Shown here one piece after another: positions 25,289-34,625 of a stretch of 64,000 bases of DNA (its first letter is position 1; each line of letters starts with the position of its first letter). This stretch comes from an uncultured Paracoccaceae bacterium (GTDB lineage Bacteria > Pseudomonadota > Alphaproteobacteria > Rhodobacterales > Rhodobacteraceae). The position numbers and the translations under genes were made by a program. The notes under the pieces are model-generated. The model did not search any database. It was not told the origin of the DNA and was given only the letters and a program-made list of their open reading frames with translations. The stretch covers positions 310,001 to 374,000 of the forward strand of contig CANMMF010000003.1 in the NCBI GenBank assembly GCA_947498985.1, read 5' to 3'.

Positions 25289-27568
25289 ATGTCCGATTCC
25301 AGCAACGAGACTCTGCGTCAGGCAGCGCTCTTTTATCACGAAAACCCCAAGCCCGGTAAGCTTGAGATCCGCGCGACAAAGCCGCTGGCGAACGGGCGCG
25401 ATCTGAGCCGTGCCTACAGCCCCGGCGTCGCCGAGGCCTGTCTCGAGATCAAGTCCGACGCGGCCAACGCCGCGCGCTACACCACCCGCGGCAACCTTGT
25501 CGCGGTGGTCAGCAACGGCACCGCGGTTCTGGGGCTGGGCAATATCGGCGCGCTGGCCTCCAAACCGGTGATGGAGGGCAAGGCGGTGCTCTTCAAGAAA
25601 TTCGCCAATATCGACTGTTTCGATATCGAGGTGGACGAATCCGACCCCGAAAAGCTGGCCGATATCGTCTGCGCGCTGGAGCCGACCTTCGGCGCGATCA
25701 ACCTCGAGGACATCAAGGCCCCCGATTGCTTTGTCGTCGAAAGCCTGTGCCGGGAGCGGATGAACATCCCCGTCTTTCACGACGATCAGCACGGCACCGC
25801 CATCGTGGTGGGGGCTGCGGCCACCAACGCGCTGCATGTGGCGGGCAAGGCCTTCGGCGACATCAAGGTGGTCTCCACCGGCGGCGGGGCGGCGGGCATT
25901 GCTTGTCTCAACATGCTGCTCAAGCTGGGTGTGAAGCGCGAGAACATCTGGCTTTGCGACATTCACGGGCTGGTCTACGAGGGCCGGACCGAGGACATGA
26001 ACCCGCAGAAATCGGAATTTGCGCAACCCTCCGATCTGCGCACGCTTGACGAGGTGGTCGACGGCGCCGATCTGTTTCTCGGCCTCTCCGGACCCAATGT
26101 GCTCAAGCCCGAGATGGTGGCGAAGATGGCCGCGCGCCCGATCCTCTTTGCGCTGGCCAACCCGACGCCCGAGATCATGCCCGACCTCGCCCGGGAGGTG
26201 AGCCCCGACGCCATCATCGCCACCGGGCGGTCGGATTTTCCCAACCAGGTCAACAATGTACTTTGTTTCCCGTTCATCTTCCGCGGCGCGCTCGACGTCG
26301 GCGCCACAACGATCAACGACGCCATGGAGGTGGCCTGCGTCGAAGGCATCGCGGCGCTGGCGCGCGCCACCACCTCTGCCGAAGCCGCCGCCGCCTATCG
26401 CGGTGAACAGCTGACCTTCGGGGCGGAGTACCTGATCCCCAAACCGTTCGATCCGCGGCTGTCGGGCGTCGTCTCCACCGCCGTGGCGCGGGCGGCGATG
26501 GAAACCGGCGTCGCCATGCGTCCGGTGGACGATCTCAAGGCCTACAAGCAAAAGCTCGACGCCAGCGTCTACAAATCCGCGCTGCTGATGCGGCCGATCT
26601 TCGAATCCGCGGGCACCGCAAGCCGCAAGATCGTCTTTGCCGAGGGCGAGGACGAACGCATCCTGCGCGCGGCCCAGGCGATCCTCGAGGAAACCACCGA
26701 ACAGCCGATCCTGATCGGACGGCCCGAGGTGATCCAGACCCGCTGCGAACGGCTGGGGCTGGAAATCCGGCCCGACCGCGACTTCAACATCGTGAACCCG
26801 GAAAACGATCCGCGCTACCGCGACTATTGGGAGACCTATCACGGCATCATGGCGCGGCGCGGCGTGACCCCGGATCTGGCCCGCGCGATCATGCGCACCA
26901 ATTCCACCGCCATCGGCGCGGTGATGGTGCAGCGCAACGAGGCCGACAGTCTGATTTGCGGCACGTTCGGAGAGTTCCGGTGGCACCTGAATTACATCAC
27001 CCAGACGCTGGGCAACGACCACTGCCACCCGGTGGGCGCGCTGTCGATGATCATCCTCGAGGACGGGCCGCTCTTTGTCGCCGACACCCATGTGCATGTC
27101 TATCCGACGCCCGAGCAGCTCGCCGAAACGGCCATTGCCGCGGCGCGCCATGTACGGCGGTTCGGGGTCGAACCCAAGATCGCCTTCTGCTCGCAATCGC
27201 AGTTCGGCAATCAGGGTGAGGGCAGCGGCAACCGGCTGCGCGGCGCGCTGGGCCTGCTCGACGCCGAGCCCCGGGATTTCTGCTACGAGGGTGAGATGAA
27301 CGTGGACGCGGCGCTCGATGCGGAGCTGCGCGAGCGGCTCCTTCCCGGCAACCGGATGGAGGGGGCCGCCAACGTGCTGATCTTCGGCCACGCGGATGCG
27401 GCCTCGGCGACGCGCAACATCCTCAAGATGAAGGCGGGCGGGCTCGAGGTCGGGCCGATCCTGATGGGCATGGGCAACCGCGCACATGTGGTGACCCCGG
27501 GCATCACCGCGCGCGGATTGCTCAACATGGCCGCCATCGCCGGCACGCCGGTGGAGCGCTATGGCTAG
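25289..27568 (+). CDS. maeB: NADP-dependent malic enzyme fused to phosphotransacetylase-like domain
   Basis: This 759-residue protein decarboxylates malate to pyruvate with NADP+, feeding gluconeogenesis and acetyl-CoA metabolism. The N-terminal malic domain has [41 protein letters not shown] and the Rossmann [12 protein letters not shown]. From about residue 430 the phosphotransacetylase-like domain follows ([24 protein letters not shown], near the end [13 protein letters not shown]). The domain is regulatory and normally inactive as PTA in these fusions. GGGGGAGG precedes the ATG. Standard length for MaeB. Confidence 0.94.
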   Translation: MSDSSNETLRQAALFYHENPKPGKLEIRATKPLANGRDLSRAYSPGVAEACLEIKSDAANAARYTTRGNLVAVVSNGTAVLGLGNIGALASKPVMEGKAVLFKKFANIDCFDIEVDESDPEKLADIVCALEPTFGAINLEDIKAPDCFVVESLCRERMNIPVFHDDQHGTAIVVGAAATNALHVAGKAFGDIKVVSTGGGAAGIACLNMLLKLGVKRENIWLCDIHGLVYEGRTEDMNPQKSEFAQPSDLRTLDEVVDGADLFLGLSGPNVLKPEMVAKMAARPILFALANPTPEIMPDLAREVSPDAIIATGRSDFPNQVNNVLCFPFIFRGALDVGATTINDAMEVACVEGIAALARATTSAEAAAAYRGEQLTFGAEYLIPKPFDPRLSGVVSTAVARAAMETGVAMRPVDDLKAYKQKLDASVYKSALLMRPIFESAGTASRKIVFAEGEDERILRAAQAILEETTEQPILIGRPEVIQTRCERLGLEIRPDRDFNIVNPENDPRYRDYWETYHGIMARRGVTPDLARAIMRTNSTAIGAVMVQRNEADSLICGTFGEFRWHLNYITQTLGNDHCHPVGALSMIILEDGPLFVADTHVHVYPTPEQLAETAIAAARHVRRFGVEPKIAFCSQSQFGNQGEGSGNRLRGALGLLDAEPRDFCYEGEMNVDAALDAELRERLLPGNRMEGAANVLIFGHADAASATRNILKMKAGGLEVGPILMGMGNRAHVVTPGITARGLLNMAAIAGTPVERYG

Positions 27569-27866
27569 GCCGGGAAGATTTGCGGGCGGTTGGCTGAGAT
27601 GATCGGTATGGGTGGCCGATGTCGCCGCAGTATCGTCCGGTCTTGGTGCCGCGATCCCGGACTATCCCCGACGCGTATGTGTGAAGCGACAGCATCGCGT
27701 CATGCGCACCTTCTGGACGGAAGGCCGCGCGGCCAGGTGTTTTCCCGAGCTCGCACAGGAAAGACGCGATCGGACACACGTTATTCCCGAGGCGCCAAGC
27801 CGTGGCGTCAGGCGCGGGTGTCCACTCCGCCCCCAGGATCCATGCCGCGGTTGTGAGTCGGCGGGT
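27569..27866. other. Gene-free stretch between maeB and the prpE control region
   Basis: About 300 bases follow the malic enzyme with no open frame that has a ribosome site or recognisable protein. I see no clear terminator hairpin with a T-run. The TTTGCA-box cluster begins directly after it. Confidence 0.5.
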
Positions 27867-27980
27867 TTTGCATAATTGTCATTTGCAGTTTTGCAGACTG
27901 CAGGAAACTTTGCACGCATCACGCATAAAACGCGGCACTTTGCAAAACTTCGCAAGCCGGATTGCGCCGTTTTCGCAAAT
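27867..27980 (+). promoter_or_regulatory. Cluster of TTTGCA(AA) boxes, likely short-chain acyl-CoA regulator sites
   Basis: TTTGCA occurs at 27867, 27882, 27890, 27909 and 27939, the last as palindromic TTTGCAAA within ACTTTGCAAAAC. Variants TTCGCAAG (27949) and TTTTCGCAAA (27970) follow. ScfR/PccR/RamB-type regulators bind TTTGCAAA motifs, and PccR controls propionyl-CoA metabolism in Rhodobacter. The gene downstream is a propionyl-CoA synthetase. The exact two-box spacing reported for PccR is not reproduced, so the regulator is inferred. Confidence 0.6.
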
Positions 27981-28077
27981 TCCCTGCGGTATTCTGTCCT
28001 GTCATGCGCCAACAGGCTTGCCCGACCGGGCCCGGCGCGCCTAAGCCCTGTGTCCAGCGGATCAGAGGAGGATCGTC

Positions 28078-29970
28078 ATGGGATATGCAGAGGTTTACGA
28101 GAGCTGGAAATCGGACCCCGAAGGCTGGTGGATGGCGCAGGCCGAGGCCATCGACTGGGACCGCAAACCGTCCAGGGCGCTCTTTGACAGGGGCGAGAAC
28201 CTCTATGAATGGTTCGCCGACGGCATGGTCAACACCTGCTGGAATGCCGTGGACCGGCATGTGGAGGCAGGCCGGGGCGATCAGCTGGCCATCATACATG
28301 ACAGCCCGATCACCGGCACCATCCACAAGATCACCTATGCCGAGCTGCAATCCCGCGTGGCGTCGCTCGCCGGGGCGCTGACCGCAAAAGGTGTGGGCAA
28401 GGGCGACCGGGTCATCATCTACATGCCGATGGTGCCCGAAGCGCTGGAGGCGATGCTGGCCTGCGCACGGCTGGGCGCCATCCATTCGGTTGTGTTCGGC
28501 GGGTTTGCCTCCAACGAGCTGGCCGTGCGCATCGACGACGCAAAACCCAAGGCGATCATCGCCGCCTCCTGCGGGCTCGAGCCGGGGCGCGTTGTGCATT
28601 ACAAGCCGCTGGTCGACGGCGCCATCGAGCTGGCACGCCACAAGCCGGAATTCTGCGTGATCTTCCAGCGCGAACAGGAGGTTGCGGCGCTGAAGGACGG
28701 GTTCGATTTCGACTGGCACGGGTTTCAGGCAGGTGTCGCGCCCGCCGATTGCGTGCCCGTCGAGGGCAATCACCCGGCCTATATCCTCTATACCTCCGGC
28801 ACCACCGGCGCGCCCAAAGGTGTGGTGCGCCCGACCGGCGGCCATCTGGTGGCGCTCAACTGGACGATGAAGAACATCTACAACGTCGATCCGGGCGAGG
28901 TGTTCTGGGCGGCCTCGGATGTGGGCTGGGTCGTGGGCCACTCCTATATCTGCTACGCGCCGCTCATTCACGGCAACACCACCATCGTCTTCGAGGGCAA
29001 GCCCGTGGGCACGCCGGATGCGGGCACGTTCTGGCGGGTGATCGACGAACATGACGTGAAGTGTTTCTTCACCGCGCCCACCGCGTTCCGTGCGGTGAAA
29101 CGCGAAGACCCCAAGGCCGAGTTCCTCAAGGGCTACGACATCTCCGGCCTGCGCGGGATCTATCTTGCCGGTGAGCGGGCCGATCCCGACACGATTGAGT
29201 GGGCGCAGACTGTCACCGGCAAGCCGATCTACGATCACTGGTGGCAGACCGAGACCGGCTACACCATCGCGGGCAATCCCGCCGGTCTCGAAGCGCTGCC
29301 GGTCAAGATGGGCTCTCCGTCGGTGCCGATGCCGGGCTACGACGTGCAGATCCTCGACGAGGCGGGCCACCCGGTGAAGGCCGGAGAGCTCGGGGCAATT
29401 GCGGTGAAGCTGCCGCTGCCGCCCGGCACCCTGCCGACGCTCTGGAATGCCGAAGACCGGTTCAAGAAAAGCTACCTGGCGCATTTCCCGGGATATTACG
29501 AGACCGGCGATGCGGGCATGATCGATGAGGACGGCTACCTTTATATCATGGCGCGCACCGATGATGTGATCAACGTGGCGGGCCACCGGCTGTCGACCGG
29601 CGGTATGGAGGAGGTGCTGGCCTCGCACCCGGACGTGGCCGAATGCGCGGTGATCGGCGTGACCGATCAGCTCAAGGGGCAGTTGCCAATGGGGTTTGTG
29701 TGTCTGACCAACGGCGTGACCCGTCCGCATGACGAGATCACCGCCGAATGCGTCAAGCTGGTGCGCCAGAAGATCGGCCCGGTGGCGGCGTTCAAGCTCT
29801 GCGCCGTGGTGGACCGGTTGCCGAAGACCCGCTCCGGCAAGATCCTGCGCCGCACGATGATCCAGATTGCCGATGCGGAGGATTTCAAGATGCCCGCCAC
29901 AATCGACGATCCGGCGATCCTCGACGAGATCAAGGCCGCGTTGCAGGGGCTGGGGTACGCCAAGGGTTGA
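28078..29970 (+). CDS. prpE: Propionate-CoA ligase (propionyl-CoA synthetase)
   Basis: This 630-residue adenylate-forming enzyme activates propionate to propionyl-CoA. YTSGTTGAPKGVV (about 238-250) is the AMP/phosphate loop, YDHWWQTETG the adenine-binding core motif A5, YYETGDAG motif A7, and K588 in RSGKILRR the adenylation lysine. The ACS-like length and PrpE-typical opening GYAEVYESW fit PrpE rather than Acs. A good AGAGGAG precedes ATG 28078. The upstream TTTGCA boxes suggest induction by short-chain acyl-CoA. Confidence 0.93.
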   Translation: MGYAEVYESWKSDPEGWWMAQAEAIDWDRKPSRALFDRGENLYEWFADGMVNTCWNAVDRHVEAGRGDQLAIIHDSPITGTIHKITYAELQSRVASLAGALTAKGVGKGDRVIIYMPMVPEALEAMLACARLGAIHSVVFGGFASNELAVRIDDAKPKAIIAASCGLEPGRVVHYKPLVDGAIELARHKPEFCVIFQREQEVAALKDGFDFDWHGFQAGVAPADCVPVEGNHPAYILYTSGTTGAPKGVVRPTGGHLVALNWTMKNIYNVDPGEVFWAASDVGWVVGHSYICYAPLIHGNTTIVFEGKPVGTPDAGTFWRVIDEHDVKCFFTAPTAFRAVKREDPKAEFLKGYDISGLRGIYLAGERADPDTIEWAQTVTGKPIYDHWWQTETGYTIAGNPAGLEALPVKMGSPSVPMPGYDVQILDEAGHPVKAGELGAIAVKLPLPPGTLPTLWNAEDRFKKSYLAHFPGYYETGDAGMIDEDGYLYIMARTDDVINVAGHRLSTGGMEEVLASHPDVAECAVIGVTDQLKGQLPMGFVCLTNGVTRPHDEITAECVKLVRQKIGPVAAFKLCAVVDRLPKTRSGKILRRTMIQIADAEDFKMPATIDDPAILDEIKAALQGLGYAKG

Positions 29971-30037
29971 GCGGGGGCGATTGGGCGCGTCTTTGTGCAT
30001 CATGGCGGAGGGCGTGCCCGGTGCCACGGACGGGAAC

Positions 30038-30094
30038 GAGGGGGCTGTCTGCCCCCTCGCGCTCCCCCGAGGAATATTTAATGCCCAAAGAAAC
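30038..30094. repeat. Hairpin plus CCCCCGAGGAATATTT tail, Rhodobacterales-type intergenic repeat
   Basis: GAGGGGGC (30038-30045), loop TGTCT, GCCCCCTC (30051-30058) is a perfect 8-bp stem. It is followed by GCTCCCCCGAGGAATATTTA and CCAAAGAAA. I recall this composite recurring between genes of many Rhodobacterales genomes. It lies after prpE and may also end transcription from both sides. Confidence 0.55.
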
Positions 30095-30120
30095 CGGGAA
30101 TTCGGCGCTATCCGGTGTCG

Positions 30121-30969
30121 CTATTCAGTGAAAGTCACGGTGACTTTCGGGTCGCCGGGCAGGCCCGCATAGGTGATTTCGGCCCCGCCGCCGGCCTTGG
30201 CGGGCGGCAGCAGCGGGCCGATGGAGCCGACGCTGACCAGATCGCCCGGCACCAGCACGATGCCTTTCGAGACCAGCCAGGTGACGGCGTTGGCCGGGTG
30301 GCCGAGCACGGCCTTGCCGGGCGCTTCGGCCATGACCTCTCCACCGGCGCTGCGCACCGTGACGGTCATGTTCTCCAGCGCCTGCGTCAGCGCGGCGGCA
30401 TCCCCGACGGCGATTCTGTCGCCCATGATGCCCATGCGCGCGCCGACCCCCATCGCGGTGATCGTCTCTCCGGTCATCGGCTGGCCTTTGGCGAGCATCA
30501 GGTCGGGCAGTTCCATGAAGGGGATGACCGCGCTCACATGCTCCATGACCTCTTGGGGCGACATGTCGGCGGTCACGCCAGCCTTGCCGATCTCCAGCAG
30601 CAGATCGGCCTCGAAGAGCGGGATCGCGCCGAAGTCCGCGGGCACCTCGGCGCCGTTGTCCAGCATCATGTCGCGGTAAAGCACACCCATCACCGGCTCG
30701 GTCACGCCGAACCTCTCCATGGCGGGTTTGGCGGTCAGTCCGGCCTTGTAGCCGATCACCGGGCCCATCTTGTCAGACAGGGCGGTGGCGAGTTTGGCCT
30801 GGGTACAGAGCGCGTCCTGCATGTCGCCGTCCGCGCCAAGCGCCATGGCGGGTGTCTTGTCGGTGAAGGAGGTCACGAAGGCGGCGATCTCGTCATCGGA
30901 CGCGCAGGCGGCCTGCGCTGCAAGGGGGGCCAGGACAAATAGCGTGGCAAGCGTCAGCGGTCTGGTCAT
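30121..30969 (-). CDS. Exported 2-keto-4-pentenoate hydratase/FAH-fold protein
   Basis: The 282 residues follow the MhpD/DmpE-type hydratase fold: MGPVIGYKAGLT (about 69-80), a GVLYRDMML segment, the metal-site EADLLLEIG with paired acidic residues and PFMELPDL. The start at 30969 gives a clear signal peptide (MTRPLTLATLFVLAPLAAQA) before ACASDDE, so the protein should be periplasmic, whereas known catabolic hydratases are cytoplasmic. Two N-terminal Cys in the mature part could form a disulfide, consistent with export. The physiological substrate is unknown and the enzyme may have a changed role. Confidence 0.75.
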   Translation of the reverse strand: MTRPLTLATLFVLAPLAAQAACASDDEIAAFVTSFTDKTPAMALGADGDMQDALCTQAKLATALSDKMGPVIGYKAGLTAKPAMERFGVTEPVMGVLYRDMMLDNGAEVPADFGAIPLFEADLLLEIGKAGVTADMSPQEVMEHVSAVIPFMELPDLMLAKGQPMTGETITAMGVGARMGIMGDRIAVGDAAALTQALENMTVTVRSAGGEVMAEAPGKAVLGHPANAVTWLVSKGIVLVPGDLVSVGSIGPLLPPAKAGGGAEITYAGLPGDPKVTVTFTE

Positions 30970-31042
30970 GAAATGTCTCCCTGAGGTGAATTGGCGCGCA
31001 TTCGCGGGCAACTATCGCACGAATCGCGGTCTGCCGCACCGC

Positions 31043-31444
31043 TCAATCGGGCGCGCCGGGCGGGGCCTCGTAGATCTCCAGCGGCAGGCCGTCAGGATCC
31101 TTGAAAAAGCTGAAGGCGCGGTCGGTCAGCGGGTCGGTGCGGATCGGCTCGACCTCGATGCCGCGCGCCTCGAGCCAGGCTTTGGTCTCGGCCACATCGC
31201 TGACGCAGAAGGCCAGATGGCGCAGGCCCTGCGCCTCGGGGCGCGACGGGCGGGGACCGGCGGCGGGGAAACTGAAGAGCTCGAGCTGGGCGCCGTCGGG
31301 CAGCGCGAGGTCGATCTTCCAGCTGTCGCGCGCCTCGCGGTAGGTCTCGGCCAGCACCGCGAGGCCCAGCGTCTCGGCGTAAAAGGCGCGGCTGCGCGCG
31401 ATGTCGCTGCAGATGATCGCCACGTGGTGGATGGAGTTCAGCAT
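31043..31444 (-). CDS. VOC family protein, GloA2/YaeR-like
   Basis: This 133-residue single vicinal-oxygen-chelate domain opens with IHHVAIICSDIARSRAFYAETLGL and has LELFSFP, GLRHLAFCVSD and a C-terminal FFKDPDGLPLEIYE. Metal-ligand candidates are the His of IHHVAI, the Glu of LELFSF, the His of RHLAF and the Glu of LEIYE. This pattern fits the YaeR/GloA2 subgroup related to lactoylglutathione lyase. The substrate is not established. It is on the same strand as the hydratase-like gene and 73 bases before it. Confidence 0.85.
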   Translation of the reverse strand: MLNSIHHVAIICSDIARSRAFYAETLGLAVLAETYREARDSWKIDLALPDGAQLELFSFPAAGPRPSRPEAQGLRHLAFCVSDVAETKAWLEARGIEVEPIRTDPLTDRAFSFFKDPDGLPLEIYEAPPGAPD

Positions 31445-31495
31445 GCGCCTGTCCCTGTTGCCATGCGTGTGACTGTGGCCCCGCGAAACCCGCCG

Positions 31496-32041
31496 TCAGC
31501 GGCGCACAATCCGCAACGGTTTTGGCGTCGCGAAGAATCGCACCACGTCGCGCCCCTCCGGCAGCAGCGCGCCGTCAGGGTCGCGCAGCTCGGTGATGAA
31601 CGCGTCGGGGCCCGCGCGGAAATAGCTCACGCAGACATCGCCGGTCCCGGCAAAGATCTCGCGCAGGATGCGGTCGGCCACCACCTGCGCGTCGCCCTCC
31701 GGAAGGCCGGTGAACGACAGCCCGATCCCGGAGAAATTGCCGCAAGCGCGGCCGTCCGCCGTCAGCTGGAAGGCGACCACCGCCTCTGCGGTGATCCGGG
31801 GGGCAGGCGAGACCACAAACTGCCCGCGCGAGATCACCGCCGAGCCTTGCAGCGACATGCGCGAGAGGCTTTCGCAACTGTCGCTGGCCGCCTCATAGCC
31901 CAGGCATTCATAGGGCAGGGCCCTGGTTTCGGCCAGAAGCGCGGGGATCGGCACCTGCGCCCCTTGGGTGACCTCCGGGGCGATGTCACAGCCGCCCAGC
32001 ATCAGCGCGGCCAGTGCACCCAACCCCCATGGCCTTGTCAT
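31496..32041 (-). CDS. Hypothetical lipoprotein
   Basis: This 181-residue protein starts at ATG 32041. The signal MTRPWGLGALAALMLGGC carries a lipobox LGGC with acylation at C18. The mature part has four Cys, probably two disulfides, in YECLGYEAASDSCESL, GRACGNFSG and DVCVSYF. I do not recognise the domain. It follows nadK closely on the same strand and looks native by codon use. Cellular place is inferred as the inner or outer membrane, facing the periplasm. Confidence 0.75.
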   Translation of the reverse strand: MTRPWGLGALAALMLGGCDIAPEVTQGAQVPIPALLAETRALPYECLGYEAASDSCESLSRMSLQGSAVISRGQFVVSPAPRITAEAVVAFQLTADGRACGNFSGIGLSFTGLPEGDAQVVADRILREIFAGTGDVCVSYFRAGPDAFITELRDPDGALLPEGRDVVRFFATPKPLRIVRR

Positions 32042-32080
32042 CGGTCCCATCTTCGCGCGCCCCTCATCCTGCCCCGCAGC

Positions 32081-32842
32081 TTACACAAATTGCTCGCGGA
32101 TCAACCGCTCTTCAAGACCGTGGCCTGGGTCGAACAGCACCCGGTGCGCGATGCTCGGCTCCGAGCGGATATCGACCCGGGTGACATTGCGCACCGAGCG
32201 GCTGTCGGCCTCGGCCATCACCGGGCGTTTTTCGGGGTCCAGCACCTCGATGCGCACCTCGGCGGTCTTGGGCAGCAGCGCGCCGCGCCAGCGCCGGGGC
32301 CGGAAGGCGGCCACCGCGGTCAGCGCCAGCACGTCCGAGCCGATGGGCAGGATCGGGCCATGGGCGGAGTAGTTATAGGCGGTGGAGCCTGCGGGTGTCG
32401 CGACCAGCGCACCGTCGCAGACCAGTTCGGCCATGCGGATCTTGCCATCGACGCTGATCCTGAGCCGCGCGGCCTGCGGGCCCGCGCGCAGCATCGAGAC
32501 TTCGTTGATCGCCAGCGCCCGATGTTCACTGCCATTCTCGCAGATCGCGTGCATGGACAGCGGGTTCAGCACCGCCTCTTCGGCCTCTCCAAGCCGCGTT
32601 TCCAGATCGTGTTCGGAATATTCGTTCATCAGAAAGCCGACCGTGCCGCGGTTCATACCGTAGACCGGCGCGGGGTTGTCCTCGGTCCGGTGCAGCGTCT
32701 GGAGCATGAAGCCGTCGCCGCCAAGCGCCACGATCACATCGGCATGGCGTTCCGCATGGTCGCCATACCGGCGCGTGAGCCCCGCAAGGGCCGCCTGCGC
32801 GATGGGCGCGCTTGACGCGCAAAAGGCGATGCGGAGCGACAT
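32081..32842 (-). CDS. nadK: NAD kinase
   Basis: This 253-residue enzyme phosphorylates NAD to NADP. GGDG at 41-44 ([10 protein letters not shown]), [12 protein letters not shown] (64-75), [16 protein letters not shown] and the acidic C-terminal half are family hallmarks; the short alphaproteobacterial form lacks N-terminal extensions. ATG 32842 is preferred; an open frame to 32887 upstream has no family residues. It is divergent from glyA and followed 39 bases later by the lipoprotein gene. Confidence 0.95.
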   Translation of the reverse strand: MSLRIAFCASSAPIAQAALAGLTRRYGDHAERHADVIVALGGDGFMLQTLHRTEDNPAPVYGMNRGTVGFLMNEYSEHDLETRLGEAEEAVLNPLSMHAICENGSEHRALAINEVSMLRAGPQAARLRISVDGKIRMAELVCDGALVATPAGSTAYNYSAHGPILPIGSDVLALTAVAAFRPRRWRGALLPKTAEVRIEVLDPEKRPVMAEADSRSVRNVTRVDIRSEPSIAHRVLFDPGHGLEERLIREQFV

Positions 32843-33010
32843 GGGGGAGTTCCTCGATGCGGGCGGCCTGCGTTCCGAAAGAACCACAAGTTTCGTCAGG
32901 GGGCCAGTCAGGACGCAAGATATCGACCGAGCGTCGCTTTACCGCCTTTGCCGGGGACGTGGATTCCGGTACCAGAGCCGCAACACCGAATCCTGCCAGG
33001 AGGTTCCGCC

Positions 33011-34306
33011 ATGAACGCCCCTCACCGCGACGACGGCTTCTTCACCCAGAGCCTGAGCGACCGCGACCCCGCACTTTTTGCCTCGATCACCGATGAGCTG
33101 GCGCGCCAGCGCAACGAGATCGAGCTGATCGCGTCGGAAAACATCGTCAGCCGCGCCGTGATGGAGGCGCAAGGCTCGGTGATGACCAACAAATACGCTG
33201 AAGGCTATCCCGGGCGGCGCTATTACGGCGGCTGCGACTATGTGGATGTGGCCGAGAACCTGGCCATCGAACGGGCCTGCAAGCTTTTCGACTGCGGCTT
33301 TGCCAATGTGCAGCCCAATTCCGGATCGCAGGCCAACCAGGGCGTCTTTACCGCGCTGCTGCAGCCCGGCGACACCATTCTGGGCATGAGCCTCGATGCC
33401 GGCGGGCACCTGACCCATGGCGCGAGGCCCAACCAGTCGGGCAAGTGGTTCAACGCCATCCAGTACGGCGTGCGCCAGCAGGACAACCTGCTGGATTACG
33501 ACCAGGTGCAGGCGCTGGCGACCGAACACCAGCCCAAGCTGATCATCGCCGGTGGCTCCGCCATTCCGCGCCAGATCGATTTTGCCCGCATGCGCGAGAT
33601 CGCCGACAGTGTCGGTGCGTATCTGCATGTGGACATGGCGCATTTTGCCGGTCTCGTGGCGGCGGGAGAGCATCCGAGCCCCTTCCCGCATGCGCATGTG
33701 GCCACCACGACGACCCACAAGACCCTGCGCGGCCCGCGCGGCGGCATGATCCTGACCAATGACGAGGCGCTCGCGAAAAAGTTCAACTCCGCCATCTTCC
33801 CGGGCATCCAGGGCGGCCCGCTGATGCATGTGATCGCCGCCAAGGCCGTGGCCTTCGGCGAGGCGCTGGAGCCGGGCTTCAAGACCTACCAACGCCATGT
33901 CATCGCCAATGCGCAGGCGCTTTCGGATCAGCTGATAAAGGGCGGGCTCGACACCGTGACCCACGGCACGGACACGCATGTGGTGCTGGTCGATCTGCGC
34001 CCCAAAGGGGTCAAGGGCAACGCCACCGAAAAGGCGCTGGGCCGCGCGCATATCACCTGCAACAAGAACGGCGTGCCGTTCGATCCCGAAAAGCCGACGA
34101 TCACCTCGGGCATCCGACTGGGCTCCCCCGCGGGCACCACGCGCGGCTTCGGCGAAACCGAGTTTCGCCAGATCGCCGACTGGATCATCGAGGTGGTCGA
34201 CGGGCTGGCCGCCAATGGCGAGGACGGCAATGCCGAGGTCGAAGCCAAGGTGAAAGCCGAGGTCGACGCACTCTGCGCCCGCTTCCCGATCTACCCCGAC
34301 CTCTGA
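33011..34306 (+). CDS. glyA: Serine hydroxymethyltransferase
   Basis: This 431-residue PLP enzyme converts serine and tetrahydrofolate to glycine and methylene-THF. [25 protein letters not shown] and [14 protein letters not shown] with Schiff-base K237 are complete, and [13 protein letters not shown] lies near the end. AGGAGG seven bases before the ATG sets the start; the frame continues open upstream without family content. A terminator follows 22 bases after the stop. Confidence 0.97.
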   Translation: MNAPHRDDGFFTQSLSDRDPALFASITDELARQRNEIELIASENIVSRAVMEAQGSVMTNKYAEGYPGRRYYGGCDYVDVAENLAIERACKLFDCGFANVQPNSGSQANQGVFTALLQPGDTILGMSLDAGGHLTHGARPNQSGKWFNAIQYGVRQQDNLLDYDQVQALATEHQPKLIIAGGSAIPRQIDFARMREIADSVGAYLHVDMAHFAGLVAAGEHPSPFPHAHVATTTTHKTLRGPRGGMILTNDEALAKKFNSAIFPGIQGGPLMHVIAAKAVAFGEALEPGFKTYQRHVIANAQALSDQLIKGGLDTVTHGTDTHVVLVDLRPKGVKGNATEKALGRAHITCNKNGVPFDPEKPTITSGIRLGSPAGTTRGFGETEFRQIADWIIEVVDGLAANGEDGNAEVEAKVKAEVDALCARFPIYPDL

Positions 34307-34327
34307 GAACTCGCGCAGTGTTTCATG

Positions 34328-34360
34328 ACGGGCGGTGCCGCGCGCACCGCCCGTTTGCGT
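34328..34360 (+). terminator. Terminator of glyA
   Basis: ACGGGCGGTGC (34328-34338), loop CGCGC, GCACCGCCCGT (34344-34354) is an 11-bp perfect stem followed by a T-rich but interrupted tail (TTGCGTTT). Confidence 0.8.
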
Positions 34361-34445
34361 TTGATTACGTCGGTTTCTTCACCGATCACCGACGGAAATG
34401 CGCCGCGCGCCCGTGTCACCCTGCAAGTAAGCAGAGGAGACCGAC

Positions 34446-34523
34446 ATGCGCATCCCGTTTGAGATCAATCTGTGGATCACCCTCATCGCAATTGGTCTGG
34501 GCCTGCTGGTCCGGATGCTTTGA
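34446..34523 (+). CDS. 25-residue single-membrane-segment small protein (candidate)
   Basis: ATG 34446 follows GAGGAG with the correct spacing. The 25 codons encode MRIPFEINLW followed by a hydrophobic ITLIAIGLGLLV helix and a final RML. It lies between the glyA terminator and the convergent terminator of the solute-binding protein gene, so it would be an independent unit. Short proteins of this shape are often membrane-complex accessory subunits or stress microproteins; no family is recognised. Support is the ribosome site, the composition and the intergenic setting only. Confidence 0.5.
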   Translation: MRIPFEINLWITLIAIGLGLLVRML

Positions 34524-34568
34524 GCCGCGCCGGACACCCGCACGCGATCCTCCTTCAGCGGGACCACG

Positions 34569-34600
34569 AAAAAAAGGCGCCCGCTTATCCTGCGGGCGCC
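34569..34600 (-). terminator. Terminator of the first solute-binding protein gene
   Basis: On the minus strand GGCGCCCGC (34600-34592), loop AGGATAA, GCGGGCGCC (34584-34576) is followed by seven T residues. It lies 26 bases past the stop at 34626. Confidence 0.92.
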
Positions 34601-34625
34601 CGGCTGTCGCAGAAAGGGACGAGGG

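Noticed and set aside
24740-27487. 915-codon minus-strand open frame
   Set aside because: It is the antisense of the malic enzyme gene (and of the promoter region), a by-product of high GC; it has no family content and no ribosome site.
27919-30027. 702-codon minus-strand open frame
   Set aside because: Antisense of the propionyl-CoA synthetase, whose plus-strand motifs are complete.
30770-32815. 681-codon plus-strand open frame
   Set aside because: It runs antisense across the hydratase-like, VOC, lipoprotein and NAD kinase genes; all four have clear family or signal features on the minus strand.
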